DNA of 64,000 bases from Silene conica (Eukaryota; Streptophyta; Magnoliopsida; Caryophyllales; Caryophyllaceae): positions 22,972,247-23,036,246 of the forward strand of contig CM055319.2 of the NCBI GenBank assembly GCA_029255685.2. Reading direction: 5' to 3'. The translations under genes were made by a program, and so were the position numbers. The notes beneath the pieces were generated by a model. It had not been told where the DNA came from. It made no database searches and was given only the letters and a program-made list of their open reading frames with translations. This document shows, piece by piece, positions 1 to 11,855 of the stretch (position 1 is its first letter; every line of letters begins with the position of its first letter).

Positions 1-998
1 GCATCCAATGACATGATCTTTAAGCAACTCCCATAAGGTTACACCACTAATTTTGTTTAAGCAACTAAAAGCATAAACTTTGATCAATTCCTCCAACGTT
101 ACCTCGCTGAATCTTTCAATACTCGTCCATCATTGCACAACATTCTTATTCCTCAAACGTAACATCCCAATTGAAGTCAAACTTAATCTCAGAAGTCAAG
201 TATTACTAATTCACCTCACTCACCCATTCATCATCATTAACATCCCAAGGTACTCTTTTCCAAGTTCACAATATGGACTCTACTCAATGCTTACTCTTAA
301 TGCAACATGTTTCAATCAATTAGTTCTCAATCTCAATTTTGATTCCCCAATGTTAAGTTCCACCGAATATCACATATACAACTCCAAATTTAAATCAAGA
401 AGTCCACCAACTAATTCCACTCACTATATAGGGCAAACCAATAAGTGCTAGAGTCATTAAGACATGTCTTACTACATTTCCTAAAGGATCGCAACAACAT
501 TACTTTTCAAAATAAGGGCTAGGGGTCATCCTCAAACATTTTCCTCAAAATCCAACTAAGATAGGCGACCTAAGAAGCGCAAGTAACAAAGATAAGGTTA
601 AGTTAATTAGGGAGTTAAGAAATTAGCTTCCGAGATAAGATAGATGAGAGTTCAGGAAGAAAGGATATGCATCAAAACATGAGGTGATGCATTAAGAACG
701 AGGAATATCTTCGGGAACAAAGAAACATTCTCCAAGGACAACACAAATCTTCAATCTTCAAAAGCAGACAACGGTCTTGATCGCCAAAAAGGTAAGCTTA
801 CGATTCACCGATTCAAGAGCATAAGAATGAAACCATTGACAATCAACAAACGTGTTAGACCTAACAAGGAGCAATCATGATACAGACTACCACTTGGTCC
901 TTTAGTCTACCCATCTCTCATTATTATTTTAGGTCAAGTTCATATTTAAGTTGGGGTACACGTGCATGCGTTACGAGCATTACTGCTCTGATTCCAAT
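1..998 (-). mobile_element. 5' leader region of a decayed gypsy-type element, cut by the window edge
   Basis: The stretch beside the primer-binding site at 985-996 resembles the leader of the intact gypsy element at about 53531-53635. Both carry the words CTACCCATCTCTCATT and GGTCAAGTT in the same order before a GCTCTGATNCCAA block. In minus-strand orientation this is therefore the region between the 5' LTR and gag. No gag reading frame can be followed on the minus strand, so it is either untranslated or heavily mutated. The 123-codon plus-strand frame at 80-451 has no recognisable domain and I do not treat it as a gene. Confidence 0.45.
985..996 (-). promoter_or_regulatory. Primer-binding site, tRNA-iMet type (one mismatch)
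   Basis: On the minus strand this reads TGGAATCAGAGC, one base from TGGTATCAGAGC, the plant LTR-element site complementary to the 3' end of initiator methionine tRNA. It lies two bases from the TG that starts the LTR at 999, the same spacing as in the intact gypsy element at 53622-53633. Confidence 0.7.
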
Positions 999-1711
999 TG
1001 TGACACCATGTGATATAGCATAAAGATAAACAAGTAATGCGTAGCGGAAACACGATAACTTTTTAAAAATTATTCAACATATTATTAAAACTTAATCGCG
1101 AAATATCAAAAGAACATGCGGAAAACTAAATCAATACGAAAGTATAAATTGTTCAAAACAACTTAAGTAAATAAGGGATAAGGTATCCCACGATAACAAC
1201 ATAAATTACATCTAAACTAAACGTAAGGGTAAATGTCGAATGATCTACAATGCTCTCTAGCCTACATCTTCCCCAAATAGCACCAACTATATTCCTCTCA
1301 TAAATGAAACATGTATGCCACAGTCAGTGGGGAGTAACTCGAGGTTTTCCCGACCACTTGTTGTCAGAAAACATGTTAACATGCATATATTTATAATATA
1401 TGAGTAAACATGTGATAAGATATAACTAAATCATGTGAGATATCATAATCAACAAATATCATATGAAAACGATACAAAAGTTAAGATACGATAATCAATA
1501 TAAATGAGACAAAACAAGCTCAACATATGTGAAGCATGATATAATTATACATGCGAAATCAATGTATATCAACATATGAATCAGACATGAATATCAGCTA
1601 AACATCCAAGTGATTGACTCAGAGGCCAACAACTAGGTGACAAATCCAACCACAAAAACAAACATAACATAAAGCTATCAAACAAACACAAGAATAGAAT
1701 GAACGTCGTCA

Positions 1712-1796
1712 AAGCGCATAGGCACGATCTCTGACTACTGAAGTGCATAAGCACGACCTTTGACTACCGGAGCGCATAAGCACGACCTCCGAATAC
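1712..1796. repeat. Minisatellite in LTR, about 29-bp unit, three copies
   Basis: Three copies of AGYGCATARGCACGAYCT followed by a variable tail start at 1712, 1742 and 1771. They occupy the same LTR position as the hairpin array of the gypsy family at 46834-47325. Confidence 0.75.
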
Positions 1797-2017
1797 TATG
1801 TATAACGTAACCGTTGACTATACGCTTAAGATCTGACAAGACCTCTCGATGTAATAACCTCCATCGAACGACACGGGGACCAGAGCGCATAATCACAACC
1901 GTCGAGCAATCCCGAACATAGAATAAAATCCCATTAACATTGGATCGCATTAGTTCATTCCAATTGTATATAACCGTTCCAACGTCATCTATTCATAAAC
2001 AAGGTAGCATAAACGTC

Positions 2018-2722
2018 ACCAACAAAACTTAGGCTGACATAACCGTCACCTAATCAAACTCGGAATAACATAATCGTTAACCAATCAAACTTAGGATAAC
2101 ATAACCGTTAACCAAACAAACTTATGATAACATAACTAGGGGTGAGAAAATTTAGGTCCGGACCGAAAAAATGGACCAGACCGGACCATTTGGTCCGGAC
2201 CAAACCCGGACCGAATTATTTTGGTCCGGTCCTCGGTCCTCATTTTTTCAAGTTTTGCTCTTCAGTCCGGTCTAGTCCAAGACCGGTTAATTTAGGTCCG
2301 GACCAAATGGACCAAAGTTCATGTTTTTTAAGACTAATTATTAAAATATTTTGAACTAAATTAACATTTTATCTTCAAAAGACATAATAAATTAGTATTG
2401 TCAAGAATTTTCATAAAAACTGTCGTCTAACTTTTTAAATGCATTTTATTTGGCGAGATTAAAATGTAATTATAATATACGAAATAGTAAAAAAAAAATT
2501 AGTTTAGGTCCATTTCGGTCCAAGACCGGACGGGACCAAATATTTCGGGTTTGGTCCGGTCCAGGACCGAAATATTTAGGGTCCGGTCTTTGGTCCACTA
2601 AATTTTTATGTTTGGTCTTCGGTCCGGTCCGGTCTTGGACCGATTCTCACCCCTAAACATAACAGTTAACCAAACATACTTATGATAACATAACTGTTAA
2701 CCAAATAAACTAACCATACAAA
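2018..2722. repeat. Tandem repeat with about 36-bp unit, split by a MITE
   Basis: Units built on CATAACCGTTAACCAA plus a variable AAACTTAGGATAA-like half run from about 2018 to 2136 and resume at 2656-2722 after the MITE. Several units contain the palindrome GTTAAC. The interruption has an 8-bp duplication, so the array existed before the MITE inserted. Confidence 0.75.
2137..2655. mobile_element. hAT-type MITE with 12-bp TIR and 8-bp TSD
   Basis: The 519-bp element begins TAGGGGTGAGAA and ends TTCTCACCCCTA, a perfect 12-bp inverted repeat. It is flanked by the direct repeat AACATAAC (2129-2136 and 2656-2663), the 8-bp duplication typical of hAT elements. The interior is dominated by GGTCCGGACC-type words near both ends, giving imperfect subterminal inverted repeats. 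It encodes no transposase; short open frames inside are products of the repeats. Confidence 0.85.
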
Positions 2723-4176
2723 ACCCAGAAGTTAAGAATCGAAAATTGTCAAGGGAGTGGGAGCCAATCTCTCTTCCGGTTGTGGAAAGCCGATCGGGGG
2801 GTCTTTCTCTTCCATTTCAAATTTATGAAAATTAACATGCAGGTCGTCCCACTCGGTGCACCGGGTGCCAACCACTTGACTGGGAACACATCACTCACAC
2901 AAAACGTCCAATATAAGAGAAATGCTCCCCTACCGGTGGACCGGTTACCGGAAACCCGACAGGGAGCTCAACCATACATAGATTATAATGCAAACACCTA
3001 AAATGATCCTCTCTGCCGGTTGACCGGTTGCCGGCCACCCGACAGGGAACACGACCACACACCAAATTCATCCATAAAACTCATACATGCTTCCCCTGCC
3101 GGTGGATCGAATTTTCCAAAAATCATATCAGAGGCTCCTAGTCGCTGCCAACCGGCCGCCGACCTCCCGTCTGGGAGTACTTGGTAATCAGATATTTCAT
3201 TTTTTAGAAAAACAACAACACTTCTAGCATACGACGATTTTAAGACGGATTTTATACATATTGAAACTTACGTAAACATCCCGTAAAACACAACAATATG
3301 TATTATACCACCATGCAAATGTAAACAAATGATAGGCTAGATTAACAAGCTTAAACATGCATTAACCATTAAAATTCATATTATGGACAAGAACACCATG
3401 AATATGTGAATTAAGTCATACTAACCATTTTCCACAACCAAAACCAGATCCTACAAAACCGTTAGAAGAGAAATTCATCGAAGCATTTGAATTATAAACA
3501 TAATCAAACAACCATTCGATAAAACACCATTCTAGCATACTAATTATCACACAAACCACATAAAAACCAATCTTTTGACATTAAGTCGAGAAACCTCTCA
3601 AAGTTACCTTATAGCTCTTCAATGACCACCAAATCAACTCAAAGCTACTTCACTTTGCCCAAACTTGCATCCAAATACCAAACTCGCGAGTTGACCCAAA
3701 AACTGAGGCCTTTAAAAGGACGGCCAACACGAAACTCGAGGAAAGTTGGAGACTTTCTTACATAGAAATATGGAGGACAAGGAGAGGAATATATAAACTC
3801 GAGAATCATCGAAAACGGATAAGAAACAAATATTTTATGGTCGTCTTAAGGTTGGAGATGAAGATGTATAAAAATGGTGTATGTGTTTTGAGTGGGAAAT
3901 ATTAAAAATGGAATAATGAAGAAGAAGATGAGGGTTTGCTTTGGGGTTTTTCAGAAGAAAACACAAGTAAGGGGCCTAACATCGTAAATGGCGCATAAGA
4001 CAAATTTTAAGACGGGTTTAAGCTAGAAATATCGTTTTACGGCTATTATACACTCAAAACAGAAATAAATATTTCCGGTATAATTATTATACCTGAAAAA
4101 TATAACTTTATTTAAATTAAGATTTTACCCTTAAAAAATAATTTATTAAAACTAAATCTAAAGCGGGAAATTCGCA

Positions 4177-4974
4177 GGTGTATGTTCTACGGTGGGCATA
4201 TCACGCTTCCATGTCGTGCAAATTCGAAGTCTAGATACTAATCAATTATCTAACTCAATCCACTAGATTGATAGCACAGATACAACCCGAGACTTTTGAT
4301 TCAGCAAAGCTTTAGTATTAAAATAAGGCGTCTTCTCATATTTCAACTACAAAAGTCTCATCCTAGAGTTACTAAGGCGACTATATAATGAGTCAATATA
4401 TTTTCCATACAACTCATGTACAAAGATAATCTCGGTTATTCACTAAGTGTTAACGTGACTCAGTATCATCTTGCCTACTACACAAATGTCAAGGAGATTA
4501 CATGTATGACTAGGTAATCTAAAAGTTTGGTGATATCTTATGCGCCTCATCATGCAACAAATGCAAGTGAGCATTTTTAAAAGATACAAATCTTTATCCG
4601 AAAATAAAATGTCCATCATCAAACACATCCACAATTCAACAAGATTAAAACTTAAATTAAAACTTTTCCATGAAAAACTCAGTGGGATAAAACCATGGCT
4701 AAGGAAAAAGAGTACAACGCGTGCTACCCCCTTATGATTACATAACTTAATAAATCTTGAAATGATACATGTTTTAACATAACTTCTTGATAGTTAAAGT
4801 ATTACCCATTGGGGTTAATAAAATTGAATTTTAGGCCACAAGAAATCCATGTCGGCTTCAATATCATACTTTTTTGAGAATTCACAGTCTGGATATAATC
4901 ATTTCATAATAACCCTTTGATCTTCATTTCAATTAATACTTCCGCAAGAATAATATCACGTCTCTCTACAATAA
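4177..4974. other. No gene recognised; one copia 3'-UTR-like motif
   Basis: AT-rich sequence without a convincing reading frame. Around 4668-4723 there is a block (ACTCAGTGGGATAAAACC, then AAAAAGAGTACAAC) like those in the adjoining tandem repeat. From memory its reverse complement is common downstream of pol in short-LTR plant copia elements. Confidence 0.3.
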
Positions 4975-5390
4975 ATGATATAAAATTATATGTCAGAAAT
5001 GATTGTCATCCCAACAATAATGACGATCATGACTATACAATAATAATGTGTTTATACTACTACCTCTTTAAAAACCTTGCTAGGAAAAACCCGTTGGGAC
5101 AAAAACCTAGTCGAAAGGAAAAAAAAAATGTAGTCATTATTTCTTAATTCCTTGTACTAATGAGAATCAGTCCGATAATTATTCGATATAACATTATATG
5201 TCAGAAATGATTGTCATCCCAACAATAATGACGATCATGACTATACAATAATAATGTGTTTATACTACTACCTCTTTAAAAACCTTGCTAGGAAACCCCG
5301 TTGGGACAAAAACTTAGTCGAAAGGAAAAAGAGTGTAGCCATCATTTCTTAATTCCTTGTACTAATGAGAATCGGTCCGATAATTATAAA
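4975..5390. repeat. Direct tandem duplication, about 208-bp unit, two copies
   Basis: The block starting TATGTCAGAAATGATTGTC (near 4989) recurs 208 bases downstream (near 5197) and both copies run on to AATGAGAATCRGTCCGATAA. Each copy contains CCTTGCTAGGAAA, CCGTTGGGACAAAAAC and a following A-rich block. They differ by a few substitutions and small indels, so the duplication is fairly recent. It may be the 3' untranslated part of an old minus-strand copia element; that is inference. Confidence 0.8.
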
Positions 5391-6985
5391 ATAAATCATC
5401 CAATACTTGTGACCTATTTTCTTTCCTAAACCACGTGTATGGATTGACATTCTCGTTGTAAATTTTGATTACAATATTTTTCAATCGTTATGGTATTTCT
5501 GGACCATAATAAAATAATTTCACATGTTTAACATGACGTTCATTTAAATCATTATTCCCATATGTCTAAAATTCAGGTTGAGACAATAATAATTTCCTTC
5601 AAGTAACTCTACAGGAGTTTGAATTTTCCATTTTGGAAATAATCACGATAACCTTTCAATCGTGTTTTAGAGGTTCATGTATAATCATGAGTTCCCAAAA
5701 CTCAATTAATCAAACATCATCATTTGATGATCATTAATAAGAGGCTTCTATTAGAAGTTATCCTCGTTGAAGTATCTCATAAGATAACATTTCTCATTTT
5801 TAAACATCTATCAAATATAACAATATATATAACTAATCATGTCCATGCATATGATATGTAATTAATTCTAAACAATATTCTAAAACAAATAATAACATAA
5901 ATATTAAAACTAAATGCAATTATGAACATAATCTTTAAATAAACATGATGATGACTCAATAATGCAAATTGTACAATTTTCTTTTCCAATGTTCATAACT
6001 TAAATTGATTTTAAGTTAATAAATGGGACTTCAGGTTCATAAGCTCATACATAATAATTGATTATGTGTCGAAAATAAAATTGGACTTATTTATAAGATT
6101 CCTTTATCTAGTTCATTAAACTCCGCGCGCAAATCCATATCGGTTCTTTAACCAAATCGATATAATTTCAATATCTCGGGATATTGTTAGTACTGAGTCA
6201 CTGATATTTGAATATATATGGTACCATTCCTTTTGTATATAGACCGTTTAATATCATTCAGATATATATGTCACTTCCGGGACATCTAAATTTCCTTACT
6301 CTAGAGGAGTATCACCTGCTCAGGCTTGCCATTTTCTTATTACTTAAAATATGTTAACCGATATGACTTTCACACAACTTTTGTGTGATTGTAGTTCAAT
6401 TTGGCAAGAATCTCAATTTATATACTTTTTGTGACTAATATGCAGCTTGTTATACCATATATAGGGCTAATTTGTCTATAACTAAACCATAAATTTTAAC
6501 ATGTCACATTTTGTTAAGATGATCAAACTAGTACTATTAATACATCTTCATAATCAAATGAATATCATCATTTTTAATTCCATGAACCTTTATTTGATGT
6601 CTTTCATATTGAAAACAAACCATTGAACATCTAGTCTAGTTAGGGATAATAAACTTGTTTGTTTTTACGAGCTTTTCCTTATCATCCCCCCTAAGGTGGT
6701 AAAAGTTATTATCAATGTATAGTCCAAAATTTGTCATAACCACCTTAGACCTCAATTTCCCGTATCATCGATAAGAATTTATATGGTCATTTTAGTAACA
6801 TAACATAATATTTCAAACAGCAACATATAATGCAGTTGGATTTTAAATGCGCTGAATTAGAATTCCCAATTTGTAGACTTACGATTTCATATAATCAAGC
6901 TGTGATTTTCACACAATAACTACTTAGAAAAAATCATTATGTGGTTACAAGCCAATTAATATAGTGTCAATCCATAAATGAACAT
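5391..6985. other. Unannotated AT-rich stretch
   Basis: No coding domain, tRNA, terminal repeat or strong tandem array was recognised. A pyrimidine-rich block near 6680-6690 (ATCATCCCCCCTAAG) would read as a polypurine tract on the minus strand, which fits a decayed minus-strand retroelement, but no LTR could be paired with it. Confidence 0.3.
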
Positions 6986-6988
6986 TAA

Positions 6989-7837
6989 GGGGCCGTTTGG
7001 TTCAAACAATTGGAATGGAATGGAATGGATTCTAATACCAAGGAGGTATGGAGTTAGAATCCCATACTTATTAATGCTTGTTTGGTTTGATCTCGTAATG
7101 GATTGTAAATGTCATTCTTATTGTTTGATTTACATTTAGAATGGATTTCAAATTATTTCATTTTCTTTATCATAGATAACTGAAATTATATTATTTTGAA
7201 TTAAAATTAATTACAACAAAGCCAAAATTCAAATTAATCCATAAAAATCAAATGACTCAGGTTCATTTAATACGACAATAGCAAAATTATTCTAAGACCG
7301 AAAAAAATCCACATAAAATGTTTTACGAAAAAAATCCAAATAAAATGTTTTATGAAAAAAATTTACATAAAATGTTTTATGAAAAATACGCAACTTTTTT
7401 TTATGACAAAAATCCGCATAAAATGTTTTATAAAAAAAATTCACATAAAATGTTTTACGAAAAAATTCACATAAAATGTTTTATGAAAAAAAATCCACAT
7501 AACATGTTTTATGAAAAAAATCCACATAACATGTTTTATGAAAAAAATCCACATAACATGTTTTATGAAAAATACGCAACTTTTTTTATGAAAAAAATCC
7601 ACATAAAATATTTTATGAAAAAAATTCACCACATAAAATAGTTTATGAAAAAATAATTTAGGATGGGGTGGAATGGAGTTAGAACCTTGGGTTGAGACAT
7701 GGGTATGAGATTCCAAGGGTTTGGAATGGATTTAGAACCCCTTGGGTATCAAACTCCATTCCAAAAGGGTCCAACCAAACACTTAAATGGGTGGAATCCA
7801 TTCCAATCCATTCCAAATGCCCCAACCAAACACCCCC
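6989..7837. mobile_element. PIF/Harbinger (Tourist-like) MITE
   Basis: The ends are GGGGCCGTTTGGTTCAAACA and, read inverted, GGGGGTGTTTGGTTGGGGCA, followed on both sides by copies of TTGGAATGGA. The flanking direct repeat is TAA (6986-6988 and 7838-7840), the 3-bp duplication used by PIF/Harbinger elements. At 849 bp it is long for a MITE because of an internal minisatellite at 7300-7655. No transposase is encoded. Confidence 0.85.
7300..7655. repeat. Minisatellite inside the Harbinger MITE
   Basis: About thirteen copies of a 24-27-bp unit based on CATAAAATGTTTTATGAAAA. Each unit is nearly a palindrome (CATAAAA, two central bases, TTTTATG). Length variation is mostly in the A run, and longer ATACGCAACTTTTTT variants occur at two places. 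Open frames on both strands here are by-products of the repeat. Confidence 0.85.
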
Positions 7838-8284
7838 TAAGTTCTTTATAACACTCCGAGCAATTGTTAGATATCCAATATCAAAATACTCAATCTTCGT
7901 ATAATGTCTTGCCTTTAAAAAATTTACACGAGAGAGTTTCAACACTTATATTTTTCTTAGGATAAACTTCTTGTTTATCAAAATGGGTATAATATGAACT
8001 CGGATGGCTTTAGTTGTCACATCTTAACTATTTCATGTCAACTTTCATAGTTTGCTCATATTTCATGGCAATATCATAAGCATAAAATCTATCTCAATCA
8101 CTTATCATATATATTATATTTTTGGCGACTATATTTCTCATGCTAATCTTCTTGTTACCAATATATATATATATATAGATTTAGGATCGGGTGAGAACGA
8201 TTATACGGTGCATCCAGTGAGAACGAGTCACGTCCGTTGGATTAAAACACAATCAACGGTTAAAAATACCCACAACCCACATTC

Positions 8285-8842
8285 TAGATAGATTTTTTGA
8301 CGGAGTAGATAATTTTTTTTTTTACCTTTTTACATAAAATTAGATACATTTTTTTTACGGAGTAAATACTTTTTTTTTTACCTTTTTACGTAAACCTATA
8401 TACATTTTTTTGACGGAGTAGATACATTTTTTTTTACTTTTTTACGTAAACCTAGATACATTTTTTGACGGAGTAGATACATTTTTTTTTTACTTTTTTT
8501 ACATAAACCTAGATATATTTTTTGAAGGAGTAGATACATTTTTTTTACTTTTTTTACATAAACCTAGATACATTTTTTGAAGTAGTAGATACATTTTTTT
8601 TTACATTTTTACGTAAACCTAGATATATTTTTTGACGAAGTAGATACATTTTTTTTTAACTTTTTTACATAAACCTAGATATATTTTTTGAATGAGTAGA
8701 TACATTTTTTTTACTTTTTTTACATAAACCTAGATATATTTTTTGAAGGAGTAGATACATTTTTTTTTACTTTTTACGTAAACCTAGATACATTTTTTGA
8801 CGGAGTAGATACATTTTTTTACTTTTTTTACATAAACCTTAT
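8285..8842. repeat. T-rich tandem array, about 57-bp unit, about ten copies
   Basis: Units contain CCTAGATACATTTTTTGACG, GAGTAGATACA, a T run, then ACTTTTTTACATAAA. The T runs vary in length and substitutions are scattered. Confidence 0.85.
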
Positions 8843-9035
8843 CTTAAGCTTGGTTAGTTGGTTGAACAATTATATTATATTATATCGCGTGCATGCATTA
8901 CTTGGCTTCATGCTTTTACGTTTCTAATTTAATGCACTCTTTTCCGACTTCTTCTCTTCTTCTTCCTCCTCTACTTAATTAATAATTACTTCTATATTAA
9001 GTTTTTTCTTGTTTTTTCCTTTTAATCAAAATAAT

Positions 9036-9800
9036 CCTAGATACATTTTTTGACGGAGTAGATACATTTTTTTTTACTTTTTACATAAACTTAGTTTTTA
9101 CGGAGTAAATACATTTTTTTAAAATTTTTTTCATAAACCTAGATACATTTTTTTGACGGAGTAGATAATTTTTTTTACTTTTTTTAGTAAACTTATATAC
9201 ATTTTTTGACGGAGTAGATACATTTTTTTACTTATACATTTTGACGTACTAGATACATTTTTTACTTATACCTAAATACATTTTTTTACGGAATAAATAT
9301 ATTTTTTTTTTTACATAAAACTAGATACATTTTTTGATGGAGTACATACATTTTTTTTTTAAACGTATATACATTTTTTGATGGAGTAGATACATTTTTT
9401 TAATTTTTTACATAAACCTAGATACATTTGTTGACGGAGTAGATACATTTTTTTCATTTTTATGACGGAGAAGATACATTTTTTTAATTTTTGCCATAAA
9501 ACTAGTTACATTTTTTTGACAGAGTAGATACTTTTTTTTTTACTTTTTTACATAAATCTAGTTACATTTTTTGAGGGAGTAGATATTTGTTTACTTAAAC
9601 CTAGATACACTTTTTGACGGATAGATACATTTTATTTATTTTTTTTTACATAAACCTAGATACATTTTTTTACGGGGTAGATAATTTTTTTTTTTTTACT
9701 TTTTTATATAAATCTAGATACGTTTTTTGAAGGACCCTAGATATATTTTTTTAATTTTTTTACATAAACCTAGATAAATTTTTTGACGGAGTAGATATAT
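9036..9800. repeat. Second T-rich tandem array of the same unit, more degenerate
   Basis: The repeat of 8285-8842 resumes after about 190 unrelated bases and continues for roughly thirteen irregular copies. Partial units and deletions suggest it is older or less homogenised. Confidence 0.8.
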
Positions 9801-9802
9801 TT

Positions 9803-10095
9803 TTTTTTTTTGGTGAAATGTAAGTAGTATATCATAACCTCAAAAAATGTACAGAAAAACCATTAGTCATTACTGACTAACATCTGATCCATAAAAAACG
9901 TTACATAAGATGGTGTATTCTAAGCCAATTGTAATCCGCTTCCTTGTAGTTAGCCTCTCCTTTGTATCTTAGCTTTAAACGCAAACCCTCAACAATCTGG
10001 GCAACTAATTTTCTGGGGACAATCAGTATTTGCTTATGTGTTTGCTAGTAATCTAGTATTACGCTGACTCGCCAAATATGGTATAGTGCAGATTT
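9803..10095 (-). pseudogene. Possible 3' end of an L1-type LINE
   Basis: Read on the minus strand, the stretch ends in an A run (T run near 9808-9820). Before it is a frame fragment resembling the C-terminal tail of plant L1 ORF2 proteins, for example PRKLVAQIVEGLRLKL. The adjacent T-rich array makes the poly(A) tail ambiguous, and no catalytic motif is preserved. The call rests on weak resemblance; the sequence could be unrelated. Confidence 0.3.
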
Positions 10096-10270
10096 GTTTT
10101 CTTAATTGAAAAATGGGTTTTGGGTTTTCACTTTTCATTAAAACGAAAGAAGCAGAGGGGGGAGTTTATGGGCTTGTTGTGTTTTAACATTAGTCGTACA
10201 ATTAGTTTAATCTAAGGGATGAGAGTTGTTCTCACCGTATGCACCGATTGATCGTTCTCACCGGATCTTG

Positions 10271-10272
<2 letters not shown>

Positions 10273-10342
<70 letters not shown>
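10273..10342. repeat. Compound microsatellite (TA)n(GA)n
   Basis: About 40 bases of TA repeats followed by about 30 bases of GA repeats separate fold-back elements 1 and 2. Confidence 0.95.
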
Positions 10343-10343
<1 letters not shown>

Positions 10344-10344
<1 letters not shown>

Positions 10345-11160
10345 GGATCCGGTGAGTCCACCTAAATATTTGAGTCCATGAGTCCATTTAGAGTATCACA
10401 AGTTGTATTAAAAAATATCACGTTTTTTTTACACTACAAAGTCTATAATATCACAACCTTTTCAATACAATATCATAATAAACAATATCAAGCACTATAT
10501 AAAACAATATCACGAAATTTTTTCCTGAACTTTTTTTTCCAAAATTTTTTTTTAAAAAAAATTTTCTCGAATTTTTTTTCCGAAATATTTTTTTTTCAGA
10601 ATTTTTTTTTGTGATATTATTTTGAAGAACCGGTGATATTGTATTGAGTAACTTGTGATATTGTAATGAAAAAAAATCGAAAAAAATTTTCGAGAAAAAA
10701 ACGCCTTTTGTTAAACAATATCACGAAATTTTTTCAAAACTTTTTTTTCCCGGAGATATTTTTTCAATTTTTTTTTTCAATTTTTTCTCTCGATTTTTTT
10801 TCCAAAATATTTTTTTTCTCGAATTTTTTTTATGATATTATTTTGATGAACCGGTGATATTGTATTGATTAACTTGTGATATTGTAATGAAAAAAAAATC
10901 GAGAAAAGACGCCTTTTTATTAAAAAAATATATTTATTTTAAAAAAGTGCATACTGAAAAAGAGAATTTTTTTAATAAAGAAAATGTCATTTTAAAAGAA
11001 AAGGCAAAAAGTAGAAAAACAAAAAGTAATATTGAAAAAGAAAAAACAAAAAAAGGAAAAAAAAATTGATATTGAAAAAACGTGATATTTTTTTATATAA
11101 CTTGTGATATCATTGTTAGACTAATGGACCCAAATATTTAGGGTGGACTCATGTGATCCC
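10344..11160. mobile_element. Fold-back element 2 with GGGATCCGGTGAGTCC ends
   Basis: The left end (GGGATCCGGTGAGTCCACC, AAATATTTGAGTCCAT) is matched inverted by the right end (GGGATCACATGAGTCCACCC, AAATATTTGGGTCCATTA), and both then carry ATCACAAGTT. Inside, AT-rich arms contain repeated GTGATATTGTA and CGAAATTTTTTC words in both orientations, so much of the 817 bp could fold on itself. Flanking microsatellites are GA on the left and CT/TA on the right. No protein domain is encoded. Confidence 0.65.
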
Positions 11161-11162
11161 AA

Positions 11163-11855
<693 letters not shown>

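Larger units (their letters stand above)
999..4176 (-). mobile_element. Long LTR of a decayed Ty3/gypsy-type element
   Basis: The start at 999 (TGTGACACC) is set by the primer-binding site. The end near 4176 (GGGAAATTCGCA) is a guess from similarity to the GGGATGTTACA end of the gypsy LTRs at 46107-48965 and 53636-56481. Further shared landmarks in the same order are a CAGTGGGGAGT block (near 1323), tandem minisatellites, a CGGGGGGTCTTTC block (near 2795), GC-rich CCGGT clusters (2930-3170) and a TTAAGACGG block near the far end. It is thus a distant relative of that family. A 519-bp hAT MITE (2137-2655) is inserted in one minisatellite. The other LTR is outside the window or lost. Confidence 0.5.
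8180..10272. mobile_element. Fold-back element 1 with GATCCGGTGAGAAC ends, beside (TA)n
   Basis: The left end (GGATCGGGTGAGAACGAT, then ACGGTGCATCCAGTGAGAAC) is matched in inverted form by the right end (AGATCCGGTGAGAACGAT, then CGGTGCATACGGTGAGAAC). The similarity extends about 60 bases. Both sides touch TA dinucleotide runs. The interior is mostly two arrays of a T-rich repeat (8285-8842, 9036-9800) plus a possible LINE tail near 9803-10095. No transposase is present. Two further elements with the same terminal words follow at once. Confidence 0.65.

Noticed and set aside
80..451. 123-codon open frame on the plus strand
   Set aside because: No recognisable domain and opposite to the element's orientation; composition is like the surrounding AT-rich DNA.
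7318..7641. Tandem repeat protein frame (MFYEKNP...)
   Set aside because: By-product of the minisatellite; frames are open on both strands.
10378..11069. Phe- and Lys-rich frames in fold-back element 2
   Set aside because: Produced by T and A runs; no domain.
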